Positions 1 through 7,104 are shown, counted from the stretch's first letter. The stretch: DNA of 12,801 bases from Azospirillum sp. 51_20 (GCA_001917175.1 MNTV01000003.1:1-12801), one strand, 5' to 3'. Made by a program: numbers and translations. Notes: generated by a model not told the origin, from the letters alone.

Positions 1-119
1 AAGCGGGGAAAACGGGGCGGTGCGGATCAGGCGGAAGGAAAAGCGGGGAAAGCTGGGCGGCGCGGACAGGGCGGAAGGAAAAGCGGAAAAGCGGGGCGCT
101 GCGGACAGGGCGGAAGGAA
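1..119. repeat. Purine-rich 40-bp tandem repeat (about 3 copies)
   Basis: Three consecutive units can be aligned by eye at 1-40, 41-80 and 81-119. The third is one base shorter. Each begins with AAGCGG and ends with GGCGGAAGGAA. The plus strand here is almost free of T, so all three plus frames are open and coding potential cannot be judged. The array touches the left edge and may be longer. A unit of 40 is not a multiple of three, so conserved protein repeats in a single frame are unlikely unless indels compensate. Confidence 0.8.
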
Positions 120-269
120 AGGTTTGCCGACAGCTTTGCGGCGGCGGAGAGGACAAACAAAACCTTCGTTTTGTTGAACACGGGGAAGAGTGGAATTGAC
201 GAAAATTTGCCGTGTCGGCCGGCAGGTTAAATAACGGCCGCCGGTCGGAGGAGCGTCTGCGTCCGCAAT
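120..269. other. Gene-free stretch between the tandem repeat and the mlaC terminator
   Basis: No convincing gene is visible. The only structure is a perfect 8-bp inverted repeat, AACAAAAC (156-163) and GTTTTGTT (168-175), around a CTTC loop. It could be an AT-rich hairpin at the end of a transcript entering from the left. Open plus-strand frames run in from the repeat and stop near 174, 199 and 228, so the tail of an upstream gene cannot be excluded, but none resembles a known protein. Confidence 0.4.
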
Positions 270-292
270 AAAAAGCCCCCGGCAACGGGGGC
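270..292 (-). terminator. Rho-independent terminator of mlaA-mlaC
   Basis: Read on the minus strand, a perfect GC-only 7-bp stem (GCCCCCG / CGGGGGC, 286-292 with 275-281) closes a 4-base loop and is followed directly by a run of five T (274-270). It lies about ten bases past the mlaC stop codon, the classic position for an intrinsic terminator ending the operon. Confidence 0.92.
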
Positions 293-302
293 GGAAAACG
301 GT

Positions 303-902
303 TTATTTTACTTTGGCCTTCAGGTCTTTGATCAGACCGTCTATGCCGGACGGCGAATTTTTAATGAACGCCGTGTATTCGTTGCGGGCAGTGATCGCCA
401 GGCTGACGTTTTCAATGATGATGTCGACGATCTTGAAGCTGCTGCCGTTTTGTTTGACGCGCCAGACGACGGTGGCCGGTTTTCCCTGGTCCATCGGCAC
501 TTTGGAATTGACGAAAACCTGGTTGGCGGAAGTGGAAGGAGAGGTACCTTCAAAAATAAAGTCCTTGCCTTTAAATTCGTCGAAGCGTTTGGACCAGGTT
601 TTGACGTTGAGCTGACGATAAACTTCGATAAATTCGTTCTTCTGGCTTTGCGAGGCCTGCCGCCAATAGCGTCCGAGCACGAACTGTCCGATGAATTTGA
701 GATCAAGCGCTTCGTTGAAAAGTTTTTCAAAGCGTTTGTCCTTTTCGCTTTGCGAAACGTTGGAATCGATGATTTCCTCAATTCCTTCCTTGGTGATTTT
801 CTTGACAAAGCTCTCGGCTTTGCCTGCGTCGACGGCGGCGCAAACCGGGAACGACGTTAACATGAATGCGGATGCCAATACGGCAAGAATCGTTTTTTTC
901 AT
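303..902 (-). CDS. mlaC: MlaC, periplasmic phospholipid-binding protein of the Mla pathway
   Basis: This 199-residue protein matches the MlaC/Ttg2D family (toluene-tolerance protein), the soluble carrier that shuttles phospholipid between the outer-membrane MlaA complex and the inner-membrane MlaFEDB transporter. An N-terminal Lys-Lys, a hydrophobic stretch and an Ala-rich site predict Sec export with cleavage after about residue 23 (VCAA). Residues of the style FVLGRYWRQAS, then helical segments and a C-terminal beta sheet (VVWRVKQNGSSFKIVDI), are family hallmarks. Length is close to the usual 200-210. The start is supported by an AAAGGGA ribosome-binding site 7 bases upstream that overlaps the mlaA stop region. 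It is the second gene of an operon, 12 bases after mlaA. The MlaFED transporter is not in the window. Function by homology is confident; the binding cavity was not modelled. Confidence 0.92.
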   Translation of the reverse strand: MKKTILAVLASAFMLTSFPVCAAVDAGKAESFVKKITKEGIEEIIDSNVSQSEKDKRFEKLFNEALDLKFIGQFVLGRYWRQASQSQKNEFIEVYRQLNVKTWSKRFDEFKGKDFIFEGTSPSTSANQVFVNSKVPMDQGKPATVVWRVKQNGSSFKIVDIIIENVSLAITARNEYTAFIKNSPSGIDGLIKDLKAKVK

Positions 903-914
903 AGTGTTTTCCCT

Positions 915-1691
915 TTATTCAAAATCGTCTTCGTCTTCAATTTCAAAGTCAAAATCGTAACTGGCCGCCGGATTTTGCCGTTTGCCTGCGCAAAGGTTGT
1001 TCATGGCCTGCCGGTTTTGCATATATGCCGAACGGACGGTGGTGTAGAAATCGACCGAATTGCTTTCCAGGTCGTTTAAGAGGTCAAGCGAACGTTCGCG
1101 GGCGTTGACGGCAACCACCGCAGCGTAGCTGTAGGATATTTTGTCCGCGTAGTTTTTGTCCTGCAGCGGTCCCCAGTACATCGGGCTGGCGACGGCATCC
1201 GCCGTCAGGCCGACGAGCGAACGTGGCGTGGCCGGTCCCAGCAGGGGCACGACGACGAACGGGCCGTCGGGAACGCAGTATGTGGCCAGCGTGGCGTCAA
1301 AGTCGGTGGAATTGCGTTTGAGTCCCCAGCCTTCGGCAACGTCGAAAGTTCCCCCCAGGCCAAGCGTGCTGTTGATCAGAAAACGTCCGACCGACACAAA
1401 CGTGTCTTTAATGCTTCCCTGCAGGGTGTGGTTGACGGCGGTTACGGGTTCGCGCATGTTGCCGATGAAGGAAGTGACCCGGTTACGGACGTCGGGGGTG
1501 GTTATCGCGCGGTAACCTTCGGCCAGCGGTTTGAGCGTGTATTTGTCAAGCTGGTAGTTGAAGTTGAACATCGAACGGTTGTAGCTTTCGAGCCAGCCGG
1601 AATCGTCTTCGGCGGCCTGAACGCCGAAAGCGGCGCCGCTTAAGAGAACGGCAAGCAGTAACGAATATTTGGGCAAGATAAATCCTTTCAT
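915..1691 (-). CDS. mlaA: MlaA (VacJ family) outer-membrane phospholipid-removal protein
   Basis: This 258-residue protein carries the VacJ/MlaA signatures: NRSMFNFN at residues 38-45 (E. coli NRTMYNFN), an EPVTAVN segment near 81-87, GRFLINSTLGLGGTFDVA near 102-119, and the glycine/proline-rich GPFVVVPLLGPATPRSLVG at 143-161. MlaA forms a ring in the outer membrane that removes phospholipid from the outer leaflet and hands it to MlaC. Export is predicted by a signal peptide of about 26 residues (cleavage near VQA-AED). Unlike typical MlaA it has no lipobox cysteine: the signal-peptide region has no Cys, and the first Cys is near residue 139. The C-terminus (244-258) is a cluster of Asp, Glu and Phe. 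No strong Shine-Dalgarno is seen before the ATG, but the signal peptide fixes the start. It is the first gene of the mlaA-mlaC operon, transcribed away from the aminotransferase. Confidence 0.92.
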   Translation of the reverse strand: MKGFILPKYSLLLAVLLSGAAFGVQAAEDDSGWLESYNRSMFNFNYQLDKYTLKPLAEGYRAITTPDVRNRVTSFIGNMREPVTAVNHTLQGSIKDTFVSVGRFLINSTLGLGGTFDVAEGWGLKRNSTDFDATLATYCVPDGPFVVVPLLGPATPRSLVGLTADAVASPMYWGPLQDKNYADKISYSYAAVVAVNARERSLDLLNDLESNSVDFYTTVRSAYMQNRQAMNNLCAGKRQNPAASYDFDFEIEDEDDFE

Positions 1692-1715
1692 AAAAGAATC
1701 GGTGATTTTTTGCCT

Positions 1716-1744
1716 AATATAGCAATGCCGAAGCTTAATATCAA
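1716..1744 (-). promoter_or_regulatory. Sigma70-type promoter for mlaA-mlaC
   Basis: On the minus strand TTGATA (1744-1739) and TATATT (1721-1716) are separated by exactly 17 bases. Each hexamer matches the consensus at five of six positions. It would start transcription about 18-20 bases before the mlaA start codon, giving a short leader, which fits the lack of a strong ribosome-binding site. Confidence 0.72.
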
Positions 1745-1772
1745 CGACAAAAGAAGCGCGGCTGGGTATAAT
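1744..1772 (+). promoter_or_regulatory. Possible distal promoter for the aminotransferase gene
   Basis: A perfect TATAAT lies at 1767-1772, with ACGACA (four of six consensus bases) at 1744-1749 and a 17-base spacer. It points toward the aminotransferase and would give a leader of about 120 bases. Its -35 shares one base with the outward-facing mlaA -35. Confidence 0.5.
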
Positions 1773-1831
1773 TTTATCAGAATCCTTCCGCCTGCAAAAC
1801 TGATTGTTACAATCCGGAAATTTTTTGTGTT

Positions 1832-1860
1832 TTGCATTCCCGTCGGTTTTGTCGTAACAT
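1832..1860 (+). promoter_or_regulatory. Possible proximal promoter for the aminotransferase gene
   Basis: TTGCAT (1832-1837) and TAACAT (1855-1860) are 17 bases apart, giving a leader of about 30 bases before the start at 1898. The hexamers are only partial matches. The same TTGCAT with a 17-base spacer recurs before the downstream operon at 3150. Confidence 0.42.
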
Positions 1861-1897
1861 CCGCTTCAGTTGAAAACTTTGATAAGGACTATGGATA

Positions 1898-3058
1898 ATG
1901 ACAAGCAAACCCAACAAACCGATTATGCTGTTTGACTGCAAAACCTCCCAGAACATCATCGGGCAGGACAAGTTTCTGAAGGCTTTTGAAAATATTCTGA
2001 ACCACGGTGCCTACTGCCAGGGACCGGAAACCAAGGAACTGGACGAGAAACTGGCCGCATATTCCGGCGTTAAATATTGTTCCACCTGTGGTTCGGGAAC
2101 CGATGCCCTGACTTTGGCCCTGATGGCCTGGGGCGTAAAGGAAGGCGACGCTGTCTTCGTTTCCTCCTTTACTTTCGTCGCTTCGGCCGAAGCGCCGGTT
2201 TTGCTGGGAGCAACCCCGATTTTCGTGGATTCCGATCCCGACACTTACAATATGGATCCGAAAGACCTGCAGCGCGCGATCGACCAGGTTAAGAAAGAAG
2301 GAAAACTGAATTTGAAGGCGGTGATCCCGGTTGATATTTTCGGTTCTCCCTGCAATTATGACGAGATCATCAAAATCGCTCACGAGAACGGCATGAAGGT
2401 GCTGGCGGATTCCTGCCAGTCTTACGGTTCCGTATACAAAGGCAAAAAGGCCGGTTCGATCGCCGACATGACGGCCACTTCCTTCTATCCGACCAAACCG
2501 CTCGGCGGTTACGGTGACGGCGGCGCGGTATTTTCCGATACCGACGAGGAAAACGAACTGGTCAAGTCCTGCCGCGTTCACGGTATGAGCCCGGAAGACC
2601 ATTATGACAACGTCCGTCTGGGCATGACCGGCCGCATGAACTCTTTCCAGGGCGCCGTTCTTTTACAGAAGCTGACGGTTTTCGACAAGGAACTGGAAGA
2701 GCGCTGCCGGGTTGCCAAACGCTATGACAGCGAATTGAGCGAATATTTCGGCAAGCAGAAGATTCTGGAAGGCTGCCGTTCGGCTTATGCCCTTTATACC
2801 GTTCACTGCGAAGACCGTGACGAGCTGATGTCCTATCTGAAAGAAAACGGCATTCCCTGCGGCGCTTACTATCCGCGTCCGGTCAATACCCAGACCGCCT
2901 ATGCCAAGTGGAACACCCGTTCCCTGCCGGTTTGCGAACGTTTGTCGAAGACCGCGCTTTCGATCCCGATGACTCCGTATCTGGACAACGAGGACCTGGA
3001 TTACGTGATCGCCAGGATGAACGAATTCGCTGCCAGAAAAATGAGCAGGGCCGCCTGA
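1898..3058 (+). CDS. DegT/DnrJ/EryC1/StrS-family PLP-dependent nucleotide-sugar aminotransferase
   Basis: This 386-residue protein is a type I-fold PLP enzyme that would transfer an amino group, normally from glutamate, to a keto-sugar nucleotide in the cytoplasm. Visible markers are the phosphate-binding GSGTDAL (65-71), the cofactor aspartate and glutamine in ADSCQS (D171, Q174), and the Schiff-base lysine K200 in SFYPTKPLGGYGDGG. The C-terminal YYPRPVNTQTAY and LSIPMTPYL segments are also family-typical. The K200 context resembles the WbpE/WlbC subgroup (UDP-hexuluronate aminotransferases) as I recall it, but the sugar substrate cannot be assigned. Two deviations are seen: Asn for the common His in the PxHxQ segment, and GMTGRM for the usual GxNxRM. 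ATG 1898 is chosen because AAGGA (1884-1888) precedes it and the nearby ATG at 1891 leads to an early stop. It appears monocistronic, with a hairpin after it. Confidence 0.9.
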   Translation: MTSKPNKPIMLFDCKTSQNIIGQDKFLKAFENILNHGAYCQGPETKELDEKLAAYSGVKYCSTCGSGTDALTLALMAWGVKEGDAVFVSSFTFVASAEAPVLLGATPIFVDSDPDTYNMDPKDLQRAIDQVKKEGKLNLKAVIPVDIFGSPCNYDEIIKIAHENGMKVLADSCQSYGSVYKGKKAGSIADMTATSFYPTKPLGGYGDGGAVFSDTDEENELVKSCRVHGMSPEDHYDNVRLGMTGRMNSFQGAVLLQKLTVFDKELEERCRVAKRYDSELSEYFGKQKILEGCRSAYALYTVHCEDRDELMSYLKENGIPCGAYYPRPVNTQTAYAKWNTRSLPVCERLSKTALSIPMTPYLDNEDLDYVIARMNEFAARKMSRAA

Positions 3059-3082
3059 CGCGAAGTTCTGTCAACCCTTTGG

Positions 3083-3109
3083 AAATCCCCGGCTTTTGTC
3101 CGGGGATTT
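3083..3109 (+). terminator. Probable terminator after the aminotransferase gene
   Basis: A perfect 10-bp stem, AAATCCCCGG (3083-3092) and CCGGGGATTT (3100-3109), encloses a 7-base loop 24 bases after the stop codon. The trailing sequence is only moderately T-rich (GCTTATAT), so termination may be partial and the downstream operon may receive some readthrough. Confidence 0.68.
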
Positions 3110-3149
3110 GCTTATATAACCAGTTATGCAGATACGCGGATAATCGGTG

Positions 3150-3178
3150 TTGCATTTATTGTTTTTATGCATTACTAT
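3150..3178 (+). promoter_or_regulatory. Likely promoter of the four-gene glycan operon
   Basis: TTGCAT (3150-3155) and TACTAT (3173-3178) are separated by 17 bases within an AT-rich stretch just after the hairpin. Transcription would begin near 3185. That would place the alternative ATG at 3167 upstream of the RNA start and favours ATG 3221 for the glycosyltransferase. Confidence 0.5.
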
Positions 3179-3220
3179 TCGACATATTCTGTCTGTCGGA
3201 AAAACTGTAAGAGAAAAAGA

Positions 3221-4285
3221 ATGTCTGAACTACCCGCCGTATCGGTGATTATTCCGGTCTACAACGTCGAAAAATATCTGCCGAAATGTCTGGACAGCCT
3301 CCTCGGCCAGACGATGGCAAACATTGAGGCCGTTTGCGTCGATGATGCGTCGACTGACCGTTCGGGAAAAATTCTGGAACAGTATGCGGCGCGCGACGGC
3401 CGGGTGAAGTTTTTTTCTTCGGACGGCAACGCCGGACCGGGCAGGGCGCGGAATCTGGGGCTGGAAAAAGCAACGGGGGAATACGTCATGTTCTGCGATC
3501 CCGTCGACTGGTTTGAACCCGACGCGGTGGAAACCGCATACCGGCGCATTGCCGAAAACGGTAACGACTTTGCCTATTTCAACACTTATATTTATATGGA
3601 AGACAGCGGGCGGCAAAACGCGGACGCCCATCGGCTGGCGCCTTTTGCCGAAGTCTTCGGCAAGCCGGCTCTCCGTCTGCATGAGCTGACACCGCCTTTC
3701 ATTCGCACTTCGGAAAGCTGGTATAAAATTTATCGGAAGAAGTTTTTGGATGAAAACGGCATTCGTTTTGCCGGGCTGAGGTTGTGCGAGGATATTCCGT
3801 TTTTTATGAAAGCGGTGGTTTCAGCCGATACGGTGTCGGTTGAAAAGCGGCCGCTTTACTATCACCTGATGCGTTCAAATTCGCTGATTTCGGATTATTC
3901 CAACTGGCGCGACAGCCTGACCGCCTTTAAGCAGGGGTATGAAATCATCGGCGGTTCCGAACATGCGGAAACTTTTTACCGTTCTTTTCTGCCCTATTGC
4001 ATCAACAGCCTTATTTTCTGGTATAACCGTTTTACCGCGATGAACAATAAGCTGCGCAAGGATTTTTATCGGGAAATGCGTGAGTTTTTCCGTTTTATTG
4101 ACGAACGGCATGACGTCGGCAGCCTTAAAAACACGAAACTGGACGAATTTAAACGCATTGTCCGCCGCAGCTGGCTGCGGCAGCGGACGGGAGAACTGTT
4201 TTCCCGCCTGTTCGGCGTGGAAAAAGGGGAGCGGCACAGAACCGTCATTGTCTGCGGAATCAGAATCAAAATGAAAAACAATTAA
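3221..4285 (+). CDS. Family 2 (GT-A fold) glycosyltransferase
   Basis: This 354-residue enzyme would transfer a sugar from a nucleotide donor to a growing surface glycan at the cytoplasmic membrane face. The N-terminal VSVIIPVYNVEKYL, the nucleotide-binding VDDASTDRS (D41, D42 at its head) and the GPGRARNLGL segment (72-81) are standard GT2 features. The metal-binding motif is unusual: FCDPVDW at 92-97 has D93 and D96, but Val replaces one acidic residue of the usual DxDD. A later ED pair in LRLCEDIPFF fits the catalytic-base region. The C-terminal third is variable and ends in a basic VCGIRIKMKNN tail. ATG 3221 is preferred over in-frame ATG 3167 because homologues start just before the VSVIIPVYN strand, AAGAGA lies upstream, and the likely promoter starts RNA near 3185. 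It is the first gene of the operon, 17 bases before the next. Donor and acceptor are unknown. Confidence 0.88.
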   Translation: MSELPAVSVIIPVYNVEKYLPKCLDSLLGQTMANIEAVCVDDASTDRSGKILEQYAARDGRVKFFSSDGNAGPGRARNLGLEKATGEYVMFCDPVDWFEPDAVETAYRRIAENGNDFAYFNTYIYMEDSGRQNADAHRLAPFAEVFGKPALRLHELTPPFIRTSESWYKIYRKKFLDENGIRFAGLRLCEDIPFFMKAVVSADTVSVEKRPLYYHLMRSNSLISDYSNWRDSLTAFKQGYEIIGGSEHAETFYRSFLPYCINSLIFWYNRFTAMNNKLRKDFYREMREFFRFIDERHDVGSLKNTKLDEFKRIVRRSWLRQRTGELFSRLFGVEKGERHRTVIVCGIRIKMKNN

Positions 4286-4302
4286 ACTATGGGGAACTTT
4301 TT

Positions 4303-6042
4303 ATGTACACGGACGACAAAGCGACGCAATTGCTGGTTGCATTACTGAAAGAGTATAACATCAAAAATGTGGTCATTTCGCCGGGAACCAGAAATTACGG
4401 TTTTGCGGAAAGCATACAGCAGGACGATTTCTTTACCGCCTATTCGGTGATCGACGAACGGAGTGCGGCTTATTTTGCCACCGGCATCGCTTTTGAAACC
4501 GGCGAACCGGTAGTTATCGCCTGTACCAGGGCGACGGCCAGCCGCAACTATCTTTCGGCAATGACGGAAGCTTATTACCGCCATCTGCCGATTATTGCGG
4601 TGACCTGCGGCCACGACTTCGGTTGTCCGTATAATATTACGCCGCAGTATACGGACCGCAGCGTTTCGCAAAACGACGTGAAAGTCTGTTCGGTGACGCT
4701 GCCGGCGGTCAATGATGCCAGAACCGCCCGCCATTGCGAGCTGCTGCTCAACGCGGCGTTGACAAAATCGCTGGTAAAAGGCGGCGGACCGGTGCATATC
4801 AATCTGCTGACTTTAAGCTATACCTGCAGTACGGAAAAATTGCCCAAGGTAACCAAGCTGGACTATTGGAGTGCCGAAGATCTGTTTAAAAAGGAAACGC
4901 TCCGTTCGGTCGAAAAACGGCTGGCCGGCAAAAGAATCGGCATTATGATCGGCGCTCACAAGAAAATGAGTGTGGAACTGACCAAAGCGATCGAAGCCTT
5001 TCTTGATACCCATGACGCGGCGGTGTTTGCCGACCACACTTCAAACTATCACGGCAAAAACAAAATCCTGATCGGGCAGGCCTTTGATATCGTCGGCACC
5101 GGAAACGTTCCGGAAATCATCATCGACACCGGCGGCGTCTGCGGACAGTATTCCGTCGCCCGCCTGTTTGCCAAAGGGGAAGTCTGGCGGGTGGCCGAAG
5201 ACGGCGAAATCAAACAACGCTACGGCACGCTCAAGAACTTTTTCGAGTGCCGGGAAGAAACTTTTTTCCATCTGCTGAGCGAAGCGGCCGGACAAAAGAG
5301 TAATCATGCCTATTATACGCAGCTGGAACGGGAAATCGGCAGTTTGAAAACGGAAGGGCTTGCGTTTTCAAACGGTTTCGTTTCCGGCGTTTTGGCAAAG
5401 AAACTGCCGCCGAAGTCTTCGCTGCACCTGTCCGTGCTCAATTCTTTGCGCAACATGAACATGTATGAGCTGAACAACTCTGTCGACAGCATTTGCAACG
5501 TCGGCGGATTCGGCATCGACGGGCCGGTTTCGACTTTGGTCGGGCAGTCGATGGCCGACAAAAAGCGTCTTTATTTCGGGCTGATCGGCGATCTGGCGTT
5601 TTTCTACGACATGAACATCCTCGGCAACCGGCATATTGCCAACAACGTGCGGATCTGTCTGGTCAACAACAATCTGGGGGTTGAGTTCCGGTTAAACAAG
5701 CGGTTGACGGAAGATGTCAATCCGTATGTTGCCGCCGCCGGTCACAACGGCTCGGCCAGGGCATGGGCGGAATCGATGGGTTTCCTTTACATGTCGGCCA
5801 AAGACGAGAAGGAATTTGCGGAACATGTCGACGACTTCTGCGATCCGAACGTCAACCGTTTCAAACAGCCGGTTTTGTTTGAAGTGTTTACGACGGCGGA
5901 AGGCGAAATCGAAGGTTTGGACGCGATTTGTCGGGAAAGCGTGAAACAGCCGAAGAAATGCTCGAACGTGGTCAAGGCCATTTCCTGCTTTATTCCGGAC
6001 AAGCAGAAACGCCGCGATTTCAGAAGAAAACATTCTCACTAA
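4303..6042 (+). CDS. MenD-like thiamine-diphosphate-dependent enzyme in a glycan operon
   Basis: This 579-residue protein has the three-part layout of MenD (SEPHCHC synthase, about 550-580 residues). The N-terminal pyrimidine-binding domain has ISPGTR (25-30) and the cofactor-activating glutamate E52 in VIDERSAAYF. A middle domain follows. The C-terminal pyrophosphate/metal domain has GIDGPVST (404-411) and GDL...NNN (429-457). It should perform decarboxylation or C-C ligation of a 2-oxo acid. By eye against remembered E. coli MenD, R33 is kept (R30) and Q118 is kept (Q115), but R107 is H104 and R413 is V400, and the R395 region is shortened. True SEPHCHC synthase activity is therefore doubtful. 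No men genes lie nearby; the neighbours are glycosyltransferase, SDR and pyruvyl-transferase genes. GGGGAA (4291-4296) is the ribosome-binding site. The ThDP-enzyme assignment is firm; the substrate is unknown. Confidence 0.85.
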   Translation: MYTDDKATQLLVALLKEYNIKNVVISPGTRNYGFAESIQQDDFFTAYSVIDERSAAYFATGIAFETGEPVVIACTRATASRNYLSAMTEAYYRHLPIIAVTCGHDFGCPYNITPQYTDRSVSQNDVKVCSVTLPAVNDARTARHCELLLNAALTKSLVKGGGPVHINLLTLSYTCSTEKLPKVTKLDYWSAEDLFKKETLRSVEKRLAGKRIGIMIGAHKKMSVELTKAIEAFLDTHDAAVFADHTSNYHGKNKILIGQAFDIVGTGNVPEIIIDTGGVCGQYSVARLFAKGEVWRVAEDGEIKQRYGTLKNFFECREETFFHLLSEAAGQKSNHAYYTQLEREIGSLKTEGLAFSNGFVSGVLAKKLPPKSSLHLSVLNSLRNMNMYELNNSVDSICNVGGFGIDGPVSTLVGQSMADKKRLYFGLIGDLAFFYDMNILGNRHIANNVRICLVNNNLGVEFRLNKRLTEDVNPYVAAAGHNGSARAWAESMGFLYMSAKDEKEFAEHVDDFCDPNVNRFKQPVLFEVFTTAEGEIEGLDAICRESVKQPKKCSNVVKAISCFIPDKQKRRDFRRKHSH

Positions 6043-6061
6043 TGCCGGCAGGAAGGACAAA

Positions 6062-7084
6062 ATGGGAAAAATACTTATTCTCGGCGGCACCGGCGCAATG
6101 GGCGTTTACCTGCTGGAACGGCTGAAACAAACAGAGCATGAGGTGTATGTTACTTCAAGAAGCGGGCACCCGGACGAAGGCAACATTCATTATATTGAAG
6201 GAAACGCCAAAGACGACGACTTTCTGCTGCCGCTTTTGGCAAACGGTTATGACTGTATTATCGACTTTATGGTGTATTCCACCTTTGAGTTTGTCGATCG
6301 CTACAAACAGCTGCTGGCGGCGACGAAGCAATATATTTTCCTTTCTTCCTACCGGGTTTATGCCGACAACGGGCTGGAGCCGATTACGGAAGAAAGTCCG
6401 CTGCTTCTGGACGTGGTCAAAGACGCCAAATACCGGAAGACTGACGAATATGCCCTGACCAAAGCGCGGCAGGAAAAACTTCTGCGGGAATCCGGCAGCG
6501 GCAATTACACCATCGTCCGCCCGTTGGTCACCTTTTCCAAACTGCGTTTTCAGCTGGGGACGCTGGAGGCCGGCGTTTTGATCCACCGCATGCTGCAAAA
6601 GCGCCCGGTGGTTTTTGCCCGTGACATTCTGAAAAAACAGGCCGCTTTTTCCTGGGCCGGCGATGTGGCGGAAATGATTGAATGCCTGATTTTAAATCCC
6701 AAAGCTCTGGGCGAAGTTTTCAATGTCTGTTCGGCGGAAAAGCAGACCTGGGGCGACGTGGCCGGCTATTACCGGGAAATTGCCGGGCTTGAGATCGTGC
6801 CGGTCGATTTGAAAACCTATGCGAAAATTGCCGGCGGCTGGTATCAGATTATGTATGACCGGATGGTCGACCGGGTGATGGACAATTCCAAAATCCTCGG
6901 CCTGATGGGCAAAACGCAGAAAGACCTGCACCCGGTGCGGGAAACGCTGGCCGGGGAACTGGCCGACATCGGCGAGAAATCTTCGCAAATACATTTTAAC
7001 AAGAAAATGTCCAAAAAAATGGACAGGGTTTTGAAAAAACTGTTTTGGAAAAAGCTGTTTTCTTTTTTCAAAACCGGCAAGTAA
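6062..7084 (+). CDS. NAD(P)-dependent epimerase/dehydratase-like protein (atypical extended SDR)
   Basis: This 340-residue Rossmann protein starts with the dinucleotide motif GGTGAMG (8-14) after a beta strand. It keeps Y130 and K134 of the YxxxK catalytic pair in YALTK, with Ser95/Ser96 in FLSSYRVY as the likely third catalytic residue. That makes it catalytically plausible as an epimerase, dehydratase or reductase on a nucleotide-linked sugar or related metabolite. The C-terminal half is less typical, and residues from about 310 form a lysine-rich amphipathic tail (KKMSKKMDRVLKKLFWKKL) that could touch the membrane. AGGAAGGA precedes the ATG by about 6 bases. It lies 19 bases after the MenD-like gene and 20 before the next chosen start, so it is surely co-transcribed. 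Whether it acts before or after the ThDP enzyme cannot be read from the sequence. Confidence 0.83.
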   Translation: MGKILILGGTGAMGVYLLERLKQTEHEVYVTSRSGHPDEGNIHYIEGNAKDDDFLLPLLANGYDCIIDFMVYSTFEFVDRYKQLLAATKQYIFLSSYRVYADNGLEPITEESPLLLDVVKDAKYRKTDEYALTKARQEKLLRESGSGNYTIVRPLVTFSKLRFQLGTLEAGVLIHRMLQKRPVVFARDILKKQAAFSWAGDVAEMIECLILNPKALGEVFNVCSAEKQTWGDVAGYYREIAGLEIVPVDLKTYAKIAGGWYQIMYDRMVDRVMDNSKILGLMGKTQKDLHPVRETLAGELADIGEKSSQIHFNKKMSKKMDRVLKKLFWKKLFSFFKTGK

Positions 7085-7104
7085 CGGCGGACGAGCGGAC
7101 GAGA

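Noticed and set aside
1..300. CRISPR array
   Set aside because: The units are directly adjacent with no unique spacers, so this is a simple tandem repeat.
1889..2602. 237-codon minus-strand open frame opposite the aminotransferase
   Set aside because: It is antisense to a highly conserved enzyme with the PLP lysine and phosphate-binding motifs in frame, so it is a shadow.
4303..6042. Canonical menD for menaquinone synthesis
   Set aside because: Several substrate-binding arginines appear replaced and no other men gene is nearby, so the symbol is not assigned.
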